From an uncultured Pirellulaceae bacterium (GTDB lineage: Bacteria > Planctomycetota > Planctomycetia > Pirellulales > Pirellulaceae), in assembly GCA_938084685.1 (NCBI GenBank), contig CALKGE010000001.1, positions 434,001 through 498,000 on the forward strand: 64,000 bases of DNA. The letters are read 5' to 3'. Shown here in pieces: positions 9,798 through 18,192 of the stretch. Numbering within the stretch: the first letter of the stretch is position 1; each line of letters opens with the position of its first letter. The notes beneath the pieces were generated by a model. It saw only the letters and a program-made list of their open reading frames with translations, ran no database searches and was not told where the DNA came from. Both the position numbers and the translations under genes were made by a program.

Positions 9798-11129
9798 ATG
9801 AATAAGTTTTCCCTATCCCTTTGTGTTGCAGCACTTTTATTACCTTCTTTAAATGCTCAGGATGCGGTCAGTTTCAAAGCCGACATTGCTCCGATTCTGA
9901 TCAACAATTGTCTTGCCTGCCACGGCCCGAAAAAGGCAGAAGGCGGATATCGTGTTGACACGTTTGAGCGGTTTTTGCGGGAGGGAGATTCCGGGGCAGC
10001 AGCCATTACGGCTGGAAATCATGATGAGAGCGAATCTCTGCGTAGAATTAAGTCAGAGGACGAGTTCGAGCGAATGCCGCTCGAAAACGATCCCCTCGCC
10101 GCAGCGGAAATCGAGCTCATTGAAAAGTGGGTCACCGAGGGTGCAAAATATGACGCGGAAGACCCTAAAGCGTTTCTGTCAACCATCGTTCCGGCACCGA
10201 CACATCCGACACCGCCGGAAGTTTATCCCCTTACTGTCCCGATTACGTCAGTAGCATTCAGTCCTGACGGCAGCCAGGTCGTGACAGGTGGCTATCACGA
10301 AGTCGTTCTGTGGAATGCCACTGACGGTACGCTTGTAAAGCGAATTCAAAATGTGGGCCAACGTACATTTGCACTTCGCTTCAGTCATGATGGTCAGCAT
10401 CTCGTTGCAGCGGGAGGTGCTCCGGGAAAGCTTGGTGAAGCGCGTATTTTCGATGCGGCTTCCGGTGACCTGGTGACCGTTTTAGGTACGACGTCTGATG
10501 TTGTATTGGATGTACAGTTCAGTCCGGCTGGTGATCGCCTGGCGATTGCCGGAGCAGATAGTACGATCAGAATTTACGAGTTTCCGGCGGGTAACCTGGT
10601 ACGTGCGATTTCCAGTCACTCGGACTGGATCATGGCCGTTGCCTGGGATAATGAAGGGAAGCGTCTGGCGTCCGCGTCACGTGATAAGACAGCCAAGTTG
10701 TTTGATGTGGAGACCGGTGAGTTGCTGGTGACCTACAGTGGGCACAACAATCACGTGAAAGGGGTGGCTTTTCACCCGGACAATCAGCATATCTATACCG
10801 CCGGTGGAGATAAAAAGGTTCACTGGTGGAAAGCTGCTGACGCGAAGAAAGTTGGAGAGCTTGCTCAGGGCGGAGAAGTATACAAGTTGGAAAAGATCGG
10901 TGGCGTGATTACAACGTCTTCGGCCGATCGAACAGTCCGTCAGATCGATGCCGCCACGCAAAAAGAGGTGCGTAATTATGGTGGACATGCCGACTGGACT
11001 CTGTCATCGGCATTCCATGAGTCGACCAAACGGATTGCCGGCGGTGCTTTCGACGGCGCCGTAAAGATTTGGAATACCGAAGATGGCGCAGAAGTAATCT
11101 CCTTTGTTGCGGCTCCGGGTGCGAAATAA
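9798..11129 (+). CDS. Secreted planctomycete cytochrome C (PSCyt1) and WD40-repeat protein
   Basis: The 443-residue protein has a short signal peptide (LLLPSLNAQ), then a PSCyt1-type domain with CLACH (C38 to H42) as a single c-type haem site followed by PKKAEGGYRV. From about residue 145 to the end there are six or seven WD40-like repeats (for example VAFSPDGSQVVTGG and VKIWNTEDG), forming a beta-propeller. It probably sits in the periplasm, and it may interact with the DUF1549/DUF1553 protein encoded 28 bases upstream. The substrate or electron partner is unknown. Confidence 0.85.
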   Translation: MNKFSLSLCVAALLLPSLNAQDAVSFKADIAPILINNCLACHGPKKAEGGYRVDTFERFLREGDSGAAAITAGNHDESESLRRIKSEDEFERMPLENDPLAAAEIELIEKWVTEGAKYDAEDPKAFLSTIVPAPTHPTPPEVYPLTVPITSVAFSPDGSQVVTGGYHEVVLWNATDGTLVKRIQNVGQRTFALRFSHDGQHLVAAGGAPGKLGEARIFDAASGDLVTVLGTTSDVVLDVQFSPAGDRLAIAGADSTIRIYEFPAGNLVRAISSHSDWIMAVAWDNEGKRLASASRDKTAKLFDVETGELLVTYSGHNNHVKGVAFHPDNQHIYTAGGDKKVHWWKAADAKKVGELAQGGEVYKLEKIGGVITTSSADRTVRQIDAATQKEVRNYGGHADWTLSSAFHESTKRIAGGAFDGAVKIWNTEDGAEVISFVAAPGAK

Positions 11130-11134
11130 CCTGG

Positions 11135-11764
11135 ATGCCGTCATTGCAATGGAATGGCCCTCAATCCGCGGATTGGGTTCTGGTTCTTGCTCATGGTGCC
11201 GGAGCAGGCATGGATTCGCCGTTTATGCAGACCATGGCAGAATCTCTGGGACAACACCGTATCCGGGTGGGGCGCTTCAATTTTCCCTATATGGTGCGCG
11301 CCATTAGCGAAGGTAAACGCAGGCCTCCCGACTCGGCTTCCAGGCTTTTGGATTCGTGGGCAGAGGTGGTCGAGGAAGTCGCTGCAAAACTGAAGCCAGG
11401 CCAACGATTGGCGATCGGTGGGAAATCCATGGGAGGCCGGATTGCTTCGATGTCGACACAGCTGGACCCAGTCAGCGCATTGGTTTGTCTCGGGTATCCC
11501 TTTCATCCCCCCGGGAAGCCAGAGAAATTACGCACGGAACATTTTTCAACAATCCAGGTGCCTACGTTGATTCTCCAGGGAGAGCGGGATCCGTTTGGCA
11601 ACGGAGAGGAAGTTCGGCACATGAAGTTTCCAGGTCACTTCAAAACAATTCTGCTTGCCGATGGTGACCATAGTTTCAAGCCGCGGAAAGCGTCAGGCAG
11701 GACGCTCCAGCAAAACATGGAGCAGGCAACGATGGCGGTGGTCGAGATGTTAAGGTCGTGTTGA
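11135..11764 (+). CDS. Small alpha/beta-hydrolase of the KAN/TEX30-like type
   Basis: The protein has 209 residues when started at the ATG at 11135, six bases after the previous stop; the longer frame in the track overlaps the WD40 gene and is unlikely. A GKSMGG nucleophile elbow, LQGERDPFG for the acid and ADGDHSF for the histidine form a complete triad. LAHGAGAGMDSPFM near the start is typical of COG3571-like predicted hydrolases. It lacks a signal peptide, so it is cytoplasmic. Its 3' end overlaps the end of the convergent oxidoreductase gene by 15 bases. The substrate is unknown. Confidence 0.75.
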   Translation: MPSLQWNGPQSADWVLVLAHGAGAGMDSPFMQTMAESLGQHRIRVGRFNFPYMVRAISEGKRRPPDSASRLLDSWAEVVEEVAAKLKPGQRLAIGGKSMGGRIASMSTQLDPVSALVCLGYPFHPPGKPEKLRTEHFSTIQVPTLILQGERDPFGNGEEVRHMKFPGHFKTILLADGDHSFKPRKASGRTLQQNMEQATMAVVEMLRSC

Positions 11765-13549
11765 CGAATCTGGCAAAAAGCCCGCTTCGTCCCATCCCCG
11801 TTCCAGGTTATACGCTTTTACAAGAGCTTCCAGCGTCTGACGGTTTAGCACGGCATCTGTGTCATCCTCCAATGCTGTTGTCAGCATGCGTTCGGGCAGA
11901 GTGTCTTCTGCGGGTGTCCAGCCGCTGAGGATGTTGAAATGTTTTTTGGTGTTGACGATCGCTTCAGCTGCTCGCACCATCTGCTCGGCATTCAAATTCC
12001 AACCGGTTACCAGATTAAGCATGCTTGCACATTCCGCAAAATAATCGTCAAATACGCCACGCAGGAATTTGCAGAGGATAAGTGAATCCATCATGGCGGC
12101 TTTGTTTTCCGTCTCTACCGCAAGACGAGCCTGACTCACTTTGGCATGGCGGCGGTCGACATGTTCCGAGAAGTCGACTTCATAGGCACCGCTACGGTTG
12201 TGATCGGCTCCCCGGGTCCCCACGGCAAAACCAAGTGCCATGGTTTGTAGTGCTCGAGGTTCGTAGCCAGGCAGTTCCAATCCTTTCACCTGAGGGGCGA
12301 ATGAGATCGTGTTATGCCCCAGTTCCATTGCCAAAGCGCGACTTCCTTTCGCCAGCGAGATACCAAGTGACTTTTGCTGTCCGATCAGGTGGATCGCCTT
12401 GTGCAGAGCTTCACCGCTGCCAAAGCGAAGCCATGGTTCCTGAAGATAACCCTGCTCCACACACTCCATGGCAAATGCGATAGTTCCCCCGGTGCTGATA
12501 GTGTCGAGACCGTAATGATCGCACAGGTGGGAAGCCTGCAGGACGATTTGCTGATCGCTGATTTCACAAAGCGGTCCTAGTGCAAACAGATTTTCGTACT
12601 CAATACGAGTTTGGGATGGTTTACCGTCGACGGGAATGGAATAGATGTGAGTACATCCAATTGTGCAGGCGGCACAACTTTCACGCATTTTGTCCCGCAC
12701 AGCATTCATGGCTTCCGGAGACAGATTTTCTGCGTTTTCAAAAGAACCTTTTTGAAAATTACGAGTGGGTAGGCAATGAAGTCGGTTGAAAACGAGTACG
12801 TTCGCTGCCGTACCTAACTCACGATATTTCTCTGTGGCTGGCCCGAAGGATCGCTGGGATAAATTCCGTGCCTGTTGAACGAGTCCCTGAGTGTCAAACC
12901 AGGAAGTTCGCTGGTCACCACGCACGGCAATCGCCTTGATGTTTTTGGAGCCAAGCACCGCGCCGCTGCCACCACGGCCCGCATGGCGTCCGCTGTGCGA
13001 GATGGTCGCATATCTGACAAGGTGTTCCCCGGCCGGGCCAATAACGGCAAATGAGTATTCCTGACCGAATGCGGTTCGCAATTGTTGCTCCGTCTGTTCG
13101 GCAGGCAGTCCGCAGAGATGATCGGCCGGCTGTAGCGTAACATGGCCATTGTCGATGACGAGTATGGATGGCGACTCTGCCCGACCAGTGATGAGCAGTG
13201 CATCATAGCCGGTTCGTTTTCCAGCAAGGGCAAAACGACTACTCGCAAGCGAGTCATTGATACGGCCGGTCAAAGGGCTGCGGCTGACGACGGCGAATTT
13301 GGCGCTGGTAGTGAGAGGGCTGCCGACGAGAGGGCTGAAGGCAAAAACAATACTAGCCTGAGAAGACAAGGGATCATGCTTCCATGCTTCATGTTCCATC
13401 AGGAGATGGGTACCAAGCCCGCTTCCACCGATCATCTGTTGTAAAACGTCGGCTTGCAATGGATGGCAGCTTGCCGCCCCAGAGGTGACATCGATTTCCA
13501 GATAGCGGTAATGATAGCCGTGTGCTTCACTCACGTTAGCCACCCGCAT
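11750..13549 (-). CDS. Aldehyde:ferredoxin oxidoreductase family protein (tungsten/molybdenum pterin enzyme)
   Basis: The protein has 599 residues, the normal size for the AOR family, which oxidises aldehydes to acids using a bis-pterin W (or Mo) site and one 4Fe-4S cluster. Seen here: the N-terminal pterin domain (FSPLVGSPLTTSAKF, RSPLTG), the AGRGGSGAVLGSKNIKAI loop, the cluster cysteines C292-x2-C295-x3-C299 with a later LILCKF as the fourth, and the GTRGADHNRSG segment. The usual glycine-rich SGG of the first domain is replaced by ASSR. The substrate is not predictable. The start codon lies inside the end of the MoaD-like gene, a 14-base overlap indicating translational coupling. Confidence 0.88.
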   Translation of the reverse strand: MRVANVSEAHGYHYRYLEIDVTSGAASCHPLQADVLQQMIGGSGLGTHLLMEHEAWKHDPLSSQASIVFAFSPLVGSPLTTSAKFAVVSRSPLTGRINDSLASSRFALAGKRTGYDALLITGRAESPSILVIDNGHVTLQPADHLCGLPAEQTEQQLRTAFGQEYSFAVIGPAGEHLVRYATISHSGRHAGRGGSGAVLGSKNIKAIAVRGDQRTSWFDTQGLVQQARNLSQRSFGPATEKYRELGTAANVLVFNRLHCLPTRNFQKGSFENAENLSPEAMNAVRDKMRESCAACTIGCTHIYSIPVDGKPSQTRIEYENLFALGPLCEISDQQIVLQASHLCDHYGLDTISTGGTIAFAMECVEQGYLQEPWLRFGSGEALHKAIHLIGQQKSLGISLAKGSRALAMELGHNTISFAPQVKGLELPGYEPRALQTMALGFAVGTRGADHNRSGAYEVDFSEHVDRRHAKVSQARLAVETENKAAMMDSLILCKFLRGVFDDYFAECASMLNLVTGWNLNAEQMVRAAEAIVNTKKHFNILSGWTPAEDTLPERMLTTALEDDTDAVLNRQTLEALVKAYNLERGWDEAGFLPDSSTRP

Positions 13550-13811
13550 CCATGGAAAGGATCAGCAGGGCATCCCCATCCCGGGCCGTCCCATTTTCGG
13601 TTTGATAGAATCGTGTGCCGTTAAGATTGACCGTCAGATGCTGGTTAAGACGGTCTCCTGCCATACAGTTCCGCTGAAATTCAGGATGTTTCCGTGCAAC
13701 GGCGAGGATGACATCATGAATTTCCATTTCCTCCTGATCAAATTCATAGACTTCACTGGCGATTCCAACACGCTGGCGCGGAATGCCGTAATACTCAATT
13801 TTGATTTTCAT
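13536..13811 (-). CDS. moaD: MoaD/ThiS-family small sulfur-carrier protein
   Basis: The 91-residue protein has a beta-grasp pattern and ends in a C-terminal diglycine (LILSMDAGG), the site of thiocarboxylate formation in molybdopterin synthase small subunits. Because it overlaps the AOR-family gene, it most likely serves assembly of the pterin cofactor of that enzyme; a ThiS-like role is less likely. The codons for the two glycines lie within the first codons of the oxidoreductase gene. It is divergent from the DUF1080 gene across about 167 bases. Confidence 0.78.
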   Translation of the reverse strand: MKIKIEYYGIPRQRVGIASEVYEFDQEEMEIHDVILAVARKHPEFQRNCMAGDRLNQHLTVNLNGTRFYQTENGTARDGDALLILSMDAGG

Positions 13812-13978
13812 GGAAAATGGATACGATGGGGCGGAGTTGCTTGCAAGATGGTCTGGCAGCCATAAAAATATAGCTTCTCTTCATGTTAAGCATAGAAGGG
13901 AAGATCGACAATGAATCAATGTTTCAGAGAACAGGATCCTCGCCCGTTACAGGGATCCATTTCAGGAGAACTTAGAAT

Positions 13979-14986
13979 ATGTACCGTACTTTAACACGAA
14001 CCCTGGCCATGTTAGCTGTCCTGGCTGCCGGAGTGATCACGGCTAACGCAGCTGGTCCAAAGATTGTAGATCCCGCAAAAGTAGACAGCGATTATGCGCT
14101 GCAGGGGGAATATACTGGCGAGTTCCAAAGAGATGGAAAGACATATAAGGCGGGCGCTCAGATTATTGCTTTAGGCAATGGCGAGTTTGCAGGCGCCTAT
14201 TATCCCGGGGGATTGCCAGGCGATGGCTTCGGGCTGGACAAATCCAAGGTAGTTCGAGCCAATGGTAAATTGGAAAATGGGGAAGTGAAATTCACGTCTG
14301 ATAAGGGCACAGCTGTTTTGTCCAAGGAGGGAATCGCTCTTTTTGATCCTCAGGGTAACGGCGGAGCTGTGCTGAAAAAGGTCAATCGCCAAAGCCCAAC
14401 GCTGGGGAAGAAACCTCCCCAGGGAGCGGTAGTTCTGTTTGACGGATCGAATGTGGAGAACTGGAAGAATGGCCGGTTATCCGATGATGGCCTGTTGATG
14501 GAGGGGACGACCAGTAAGAATCTGTTTCAGGACCATCATATTCATTTAGAATTCCGCATCCCCTACCAGCCGCTTGATCGTGGTCAAGGGCGAGGAAACT
14601 CAGGTATCTACGTTCAGGGACGCTATGAGATCCAGATGCTTGATTCGTTCGGATTGCATGGTGCGATGAATGAATGCGGAGGGATTTACAGTGTGGCGGA
14701 AACGCCGATTAATATGGCATTTCCGCCATTGACCTGGCAAACCTACGATATTTATTACACTGCCGGGCGGTATGATGATAATCAGAAGGTTGTAACGCAC
14801 CCTTCGATTACTGTTTACCACAACGGAGTGAAGATTCACGATAAGGTTCAGCTGCCCGGAGAACGAAATACAACGGCAGCTCCATTGAAAGCGGGTCCGG
14901 CTCCAGGTCCCGTCTACTTACAGAACCACGGCTGCCCGGTACGTTACCGAAATATCTGGGTCGTCGAAAGCTCGGACGAGAAATAG
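13979..14986 (+). CDS. Secreted DUF1080 (3-keto-disaccharide hydrolase-like) protein
   Basis: The 335-residue protein has a signal peptide (LAMLAVLAAGVITANA) and an N-terminal beta domain of about 120 residues, then a DUF1080 concanavalin-like fold from about residue 145 (VVLFDGSNVENWKNG, GNSGIYVQGRYEIQMLDSFG). DUF1080 proteins are abundant in Planctomycetes; some are 3-keto-glycoside hydrolases. The NSGIYVQGRYEIQ core is well conserved here. A good RBS (CAGGAGA) lies about 9 bases before the ATG. It likely acts on sugars in the periplasm; the substrate is inferred only at class level. Confidence 0.85.
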   Translation: MYRTLTRTLAMLAVLAAGVITANAAGPKIVDPAKVDSDYALQGEYTGEFQRDGKTYKAGAQIIALGNGEFAGAYYPGGLPGDGFGLDKSKVVRANGKLENGEVKFTSDKGTAVLSKEGIALFDPQGNGGAVLKKVNRQSPTLGKKPPQGAVVLFDGSNVENWKNGRLSDDGLLMEGTTSKNLFQDHHIHLEFRIPYQPLDRGQGRGNSGIYVQGRYEIQMLDSFGLHGAMNECGGIYSVAETPINMAFPPLTWQTYDIYYTAGRYDDNQKVVTHPSITVYHNGVKIHDKVQLPGERNTTAAPLKAGPAPGPVYLQNHGCPVRYRNIWVVESSDEK

Positions 14987-15014
14987 TCGCGGTTTCAACG
15001 ATATGAAGTAATGG

Positions 15015-15049
15015 AGGCTATGGTCCTACTCGGGGCTGTAGCCTTCTTT
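15015..15049 (+). terminator. Possible terminator after the DUF1080 gene
   Basis: AGGCTA and TAGCCT form a six-base stem with an 18-base loop followed by TTCTTT, 29 bases after the DUF1080 stop. It overlaps the 3' end of the convergent VOC gene. The stem is short and the T-run is broken, so this is weak. Confidence 0.3.
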
Positions 15050-15409
15050 GTCAATGACTTCAAAGATGTAGCCGTTAGGATCTCTGAAAAAGAAACGTTC
15101 AAAGGGAGTGTCCCGTAAAGGGTCGATTAATTCTGCATGATGTTCAAGCAACCGGGCTTTGAGGGCTGGAAATTCACTTCCTTGATAGAATATTGCAAAG
15201 TGTCGACCAAATTCAGCTTCATACGGAGATACTTCGAAGTTTTCGACGTGTAGTAAATGGAGCTGTTGGCCAGGTGCGATATCGAGCCATGCTGCTGTGC
15301 GATCGATGTTGTCAGGGCGGGAAATCGGGGTCCAGCCCAGAGTGTTTTGAAAAAATTGGCTGGAAGCGATAACATCCTGTGTGGCAAGTGTTAAATGAGC
15401 AAACGACAT
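15026..15409 (-). CDS. VOC-family (glyoxalase/bleomycin-resistance-like) protein
   Basis: The 127-residue protein has the paired beta-alpha-beta-beta-beta pattern of vicinal oxygen chelate proteins. It begins with LTLATQDVIASSQFFQNTLGW and ends with FFRDPNGYIFEVID, where the last glutamate is the usual metal ligand. One histidine of the early strand (FAHLTL) is also in the usual place. Members include dioxygenases, isomerases and resistance proteins; which type this is cannot be told. It is a single gene between two plus-strand genes. Confidence 0.82.
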   Translation of the reverse strand: MSFAHLTLATQDVIASSQFFQNTLGWTPISRPDNIDRTAAWLDIAPGQQLHLLHVENFEVSPYEAEFGRHFAIFYQGSEFPALKARLLEHHAELIDPLRDTPFERFFFRDPNGYIFEVIDKEGYSPE

Positions 15410-15506
15410 GGGAGTTCCTTATTGGTGATACGGCTTCTATCATAAATGAGGTAGCGAATACAATAAACTCAGACGAAGCGATTCGTTTTGAATTGCCACG
15501 AGTAAT

Positions 15507-17150
15507 ATGAACAGAGCATTTTTAGATATGAAATTGTGGAAAGTAGTTTGTCTGTTATTGGTCATGTTGGCTGGCTGTGGTGATACCGAACAGGCGGAAC
15601 AGACCAGTACCGAAAAACCTCGTACTCTTATTCCAGGTGTGGATGTCCCGCTGAATCCCCAAGGAGATATTCGTCCCAAGGAGAAGCCGAAGAAAAGGCT
15701 GGACCTTGAGCCTGAAGCACCTCCGCGTCGAATCGTTAATACTGCGGGTGTTGTTCAACCAGAAGTGACAAAGCTGCTGACGCAAATAGATGCCAGTCGA
15801 CAGGAAGGACCGACAGCTGTTGCCTGGGTGATCGATCGAAGTAAAAGTGCGGCGAATATGGTCGATGGAATTCGTCTTCAAGTCCAGTCTTACTATGATG
15901 AACTGGCTTTTGAACGGAAACAGCTTGAAATGGAGGAGGCAGCTGAGATTGAGCACCATCATTTGTATACGGCCATCTACACCTTTGGAGAAACGGTCGA
16001 GTGTACGTTACCAGTCAGTGGCGAATTAAAGGCGGCAAAAGACGCGCTCTCAACGATCCCGGTTGATAACACCGGCGTGGAAAACGCCTTCGCGGCACTC
16101 AAGCTGGCAGTGGATGATATAACGGACCTTCGGGTGAATGATGGTTACGAAGTGTTTCTGATAGTGATTACGGATGAGGCGGGTGATGACCAGCAGCTCG
16201 CGGATGAAATTCGACCGGAACTGTCAAAGTACGCGATGCCACTCTACGTGGTCGGAGTGAATGCTCCGTTCGGTAGACGGGCAATTCTTCCTGAACATGT
16301 CGAAGCTGGTGCTAATGGGAAAGGTGAGAAGCAGTTTATTAATCAGGGGCCCGAAACTCGGGAGCTGGAACAGCTGCTGCTTGCATATCCCGCCGCAGGA
16401 TTGAGTATGGATACGGTTGACAGTGGATATGGACCGTTTGCGTGGGAGTTGTTATGTCGAAGTAGTGGTGGACTCTTTCTTGGGGTCAAAGCTCCCGGCT
16501 ATACGTCTTCTATGCTGAGTCGTCCGGGGAGTCGCCCTACCGCATTGATTGGTTCCTACGGAGGAGCCCAGATGACCAAATACGCTCCGGACTACGTAAG
16601 CCGTGCCAAGTACGATGCAATGGTACAGGCTAACGGTGCAGTCAAAGCGTTGCTGGAAGTAGCGAAAATGAAAGATATTCCGACTCTGAATAATTACCGA
16701 GTCGATTTTGAAGGTACGGATGTAACGCGTTTGAATCAGATGCTCAGTCAGGCACAATTGGGGGCAGCCCAGATCGAACCTGCGCTCAACGCGGCCTACA
16801 ACGTTCTCGTCGTCGGCGAACCGGATCGTGAAAACCTGACCAAACCTCGATGGCAGGCCGGATACGATTTGGCCATGGGAAGAATTCTGGCAGCGAAATC
16901 CCGAGTGGAAGGATACAACGCGATGCTGGCAGCGTTGAAGCGCGGGAAGTCATTTGAAAACGAAGGCAGCACACGTTGGGTGTTAACTCCGGCTGAACAA
17001 ACGGAAGCTGGTAGCGCGGTGAAAAAGATAGGCGAAAGAGCGTTGGAGTATCTGCAACGTGTAATTGCAGACCACCAGGGCACTCCGTGGGCGCAAATGG
17101 CGGAGATGGAATTACAGGTTCCAGTGGGTTGGAAATGGGTGGAACAATAA
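15507..17150 (+). CDS. Lipoprotein with von Willebrand factor A domain
   Basis: The protein has 547 residues (or 540 if the ATG at 15528 is used; neither has a strong RBS). A type II signal peptide ends in the lipobox LAGC, so it should be lipid-anchored. A vWA domain begins near residue 110 with a MIDAS-type DRSKS (DxSxS), VDNTGVENAFAAL as the conserved threonine region and a later IVITDEAGDD. The C-terminal half is mainly helical and unassigned. vWA lipoproteins usually mediate metal-dependent protein contacts in the envelope. It is followed with no gap by a 66-residue ORF. Confidence 0.78.
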   Translation: MNRAFLDMKLWKVVCLLLVMLAGCGDTEQAEQTSTEKPRTLIPGVDVPLNPQGDIRPKEKPKKRLDLEPEAPPRRIVNTAGVVQPEVTKLLTQIDASRQEGPTAVAWVIDRSKSAANMVDGIRLQVQSYYDELAFERKQLEMEEAAEIEHHHLYTAIYTFGETVECTLPVSGELKAAKDALSTIPVDNTGVENAFAALKLAVDDITDLRVNDGYEVFLIVITDEAGDDQQLADEIRPELSKYAMPLYVVGVNAPFGRRAILPEHVEAGANGKGEKQFINQGPETRELEQLLLAYPAAGLSMDTVDSGYGPFAWELLCRSSGGLFLGVKAPGYTSSMLSRPGSRPTALIGSYGGAQMTKYAPDYVSRAKYDAMVQANGAVKALLEVAKMKDIPTLNNYRVDFEGTDVTRLNQMLSQAQLGAAQIEPALNAAYNVLVVGEPDRENLTKPRWQAGYDLAMGRILAAKSRVEGYNAMLAALKRGKSFENEGSTRWVLTPAEQTEAGSAVKKIGERALEYLQRVIADHQGTPWAQMAEMELQVPVGWKWVEQ

Positions 17151-17351
17151 ATGACAGATGACAACAACGACCAGACAGAGCAGGGTTTTCAGCTTCCCAT
17201 TTACAAGTCACAGGATTGCTCAACGGCTGATCCGACACCTCAAGTGACGCTCGACATGTTCAATGAATTGCAATTGGAAGTGTTGCAGTTGCGCGCCGAG
17301 TTCGCCAAATTGCGGAATCAGGTTGAACAGCAGAATGCCGCGAATGATTAA
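17151..17351 (+). CDS. Small protein with C-terminal coiled coil, unknown function
   Basis: The protein has 66 residues and its ATG follows the TAA of the vWA lipoprotein gene directly, suggesting translational coupling. The C-terminal half (NELQLEVLQLRAEFAKLRNQVEQQ) is a heptad-like leucine-rich coiled coil; the N-terminal half is acidic and polar. There is no signal peptide, so it would stay in the cytoplasm, unlike its neighbour. I do not recognise a family. Its stop overlaps that of the convergent phosphorylase gene in a TTAA. Confidence 0.55.
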   Translation: MTDDNNDQTEQGFQLPIYKSQDCSTADPTPQVTLDMFNELQLEVLQLRAEFAKLRNQVEQQNAAND

Positions 17352-18184
17352 AGCGTCTTCAGAAGGTCACTGACGATCGCTGTCAGTTTTGGTTCCGCCA
17401 GACGGGCAATATCGACGACTTCCTCCGCAGATGTTTCTGACAGAGCGTCTGGTTTTGCCACGTTGGTGACGGCCGACAGTGCGAGCACTCGCATGTTCAA
17501 TGAATGGGCCGTGAGAACTTCAGGAACCGTGGACATCCCGACGACATCGCCTCCAATCTCTCGTACCATCCGGTATTCGCTGCGAGTTTCATAATTGGGA
17601 CCGGTGAGACTTACATAACATCCTTCCTGGATGTAAAAGTCCTGTTTACGACCCGTCTCCAAGGCCAGATCAATGAAGGCGCGATCGTAAAACAGTGTTC
17701 CCGGTTGTTGATCCATCTCAGCCGTGTGTGTCGGATTCCGCAGCTTGGCATGCTGTTGGAACATCAGATTGATGTGACTGTTGATGACCATCACGTCACC
17801 ACTGGTGAACCTGGGATTGACTCCGCCGCTAGCGTTGGAAACGACCAGAATTTCTGCTCCCAGTTTTTGCATGACATAAACTGGCAGGACGGCATCCAGA
17901 AGCGTATAGCCTTCATAGAGATGAAATCGGCCTTGCATGGCTATGACTGGCACACCTTCCAGTAACCCTACGACTAATTGCCCCTGATGACTCAACGCAG
18001 TGGACTGGGGAAAGTGTGGAATCTCTCGGTATGGCAGTGTGACTTCAGGCTTGATACGAGTTGCAAGTTTGCCGAGTCCGGTTCCCAGAATGATGGCAAC
18101 AAGTGGCCTGGATGTAATGTGTCGGCCGACGTAGTCGGTCGCCTCGTCGATCCTTTCAAAATATTGCAATGAGTCACGTGGCAT
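17348..18184 (-). CDS. Purine nucleoside phosphorylase, trimeric type (paralogue 1)
   Basis: It cleaves purine nucleosides with phosphate to base and ribose-1-phosphate. The protein has 278 residues from the ATG at 18184; the longer frame in the track runs into the neighbouring gene. Motifs are ILGTGLG (phosphate loop), STALSHQGQ, QGRFHLYEGY, NASGGVN and GPNYETRSEYR. The base-contacting position reads SAVTNVAKPD with an asparagine, which in the trimeric family goes with 6-oxopurines such as inosine and guanosine. It is the second gene of a tandem pair, eight bases after its paralogue. Confidence 0.88.
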   Translation of the reverse strand: MPRDSLQYFERIDEATDYVGRHITSRPLVAIILGTGLGKLATRIKPEVTLPYREIPHFPQSTALSHQGQLVVGLLEGVPVIAMQGRFHLYEGYTLLDAVLPVYVMQKLGAEILVVSNASGGVNPRFTSGDVMVINSHINLMFQQHAKLRNPTHTAEMDQQPGTLFYDRAFIDLALETGRKQDFYIQEGCYVSLTGPNYETRSEYRMVREIGGDVVGMSTVPEVLTAHSLNMRVLALSAVTNVAKPDALSETSAEEVVDIARLAEPKLTAIVSDLLKTL

Positions 18185-18192
18185 GGCTGATA

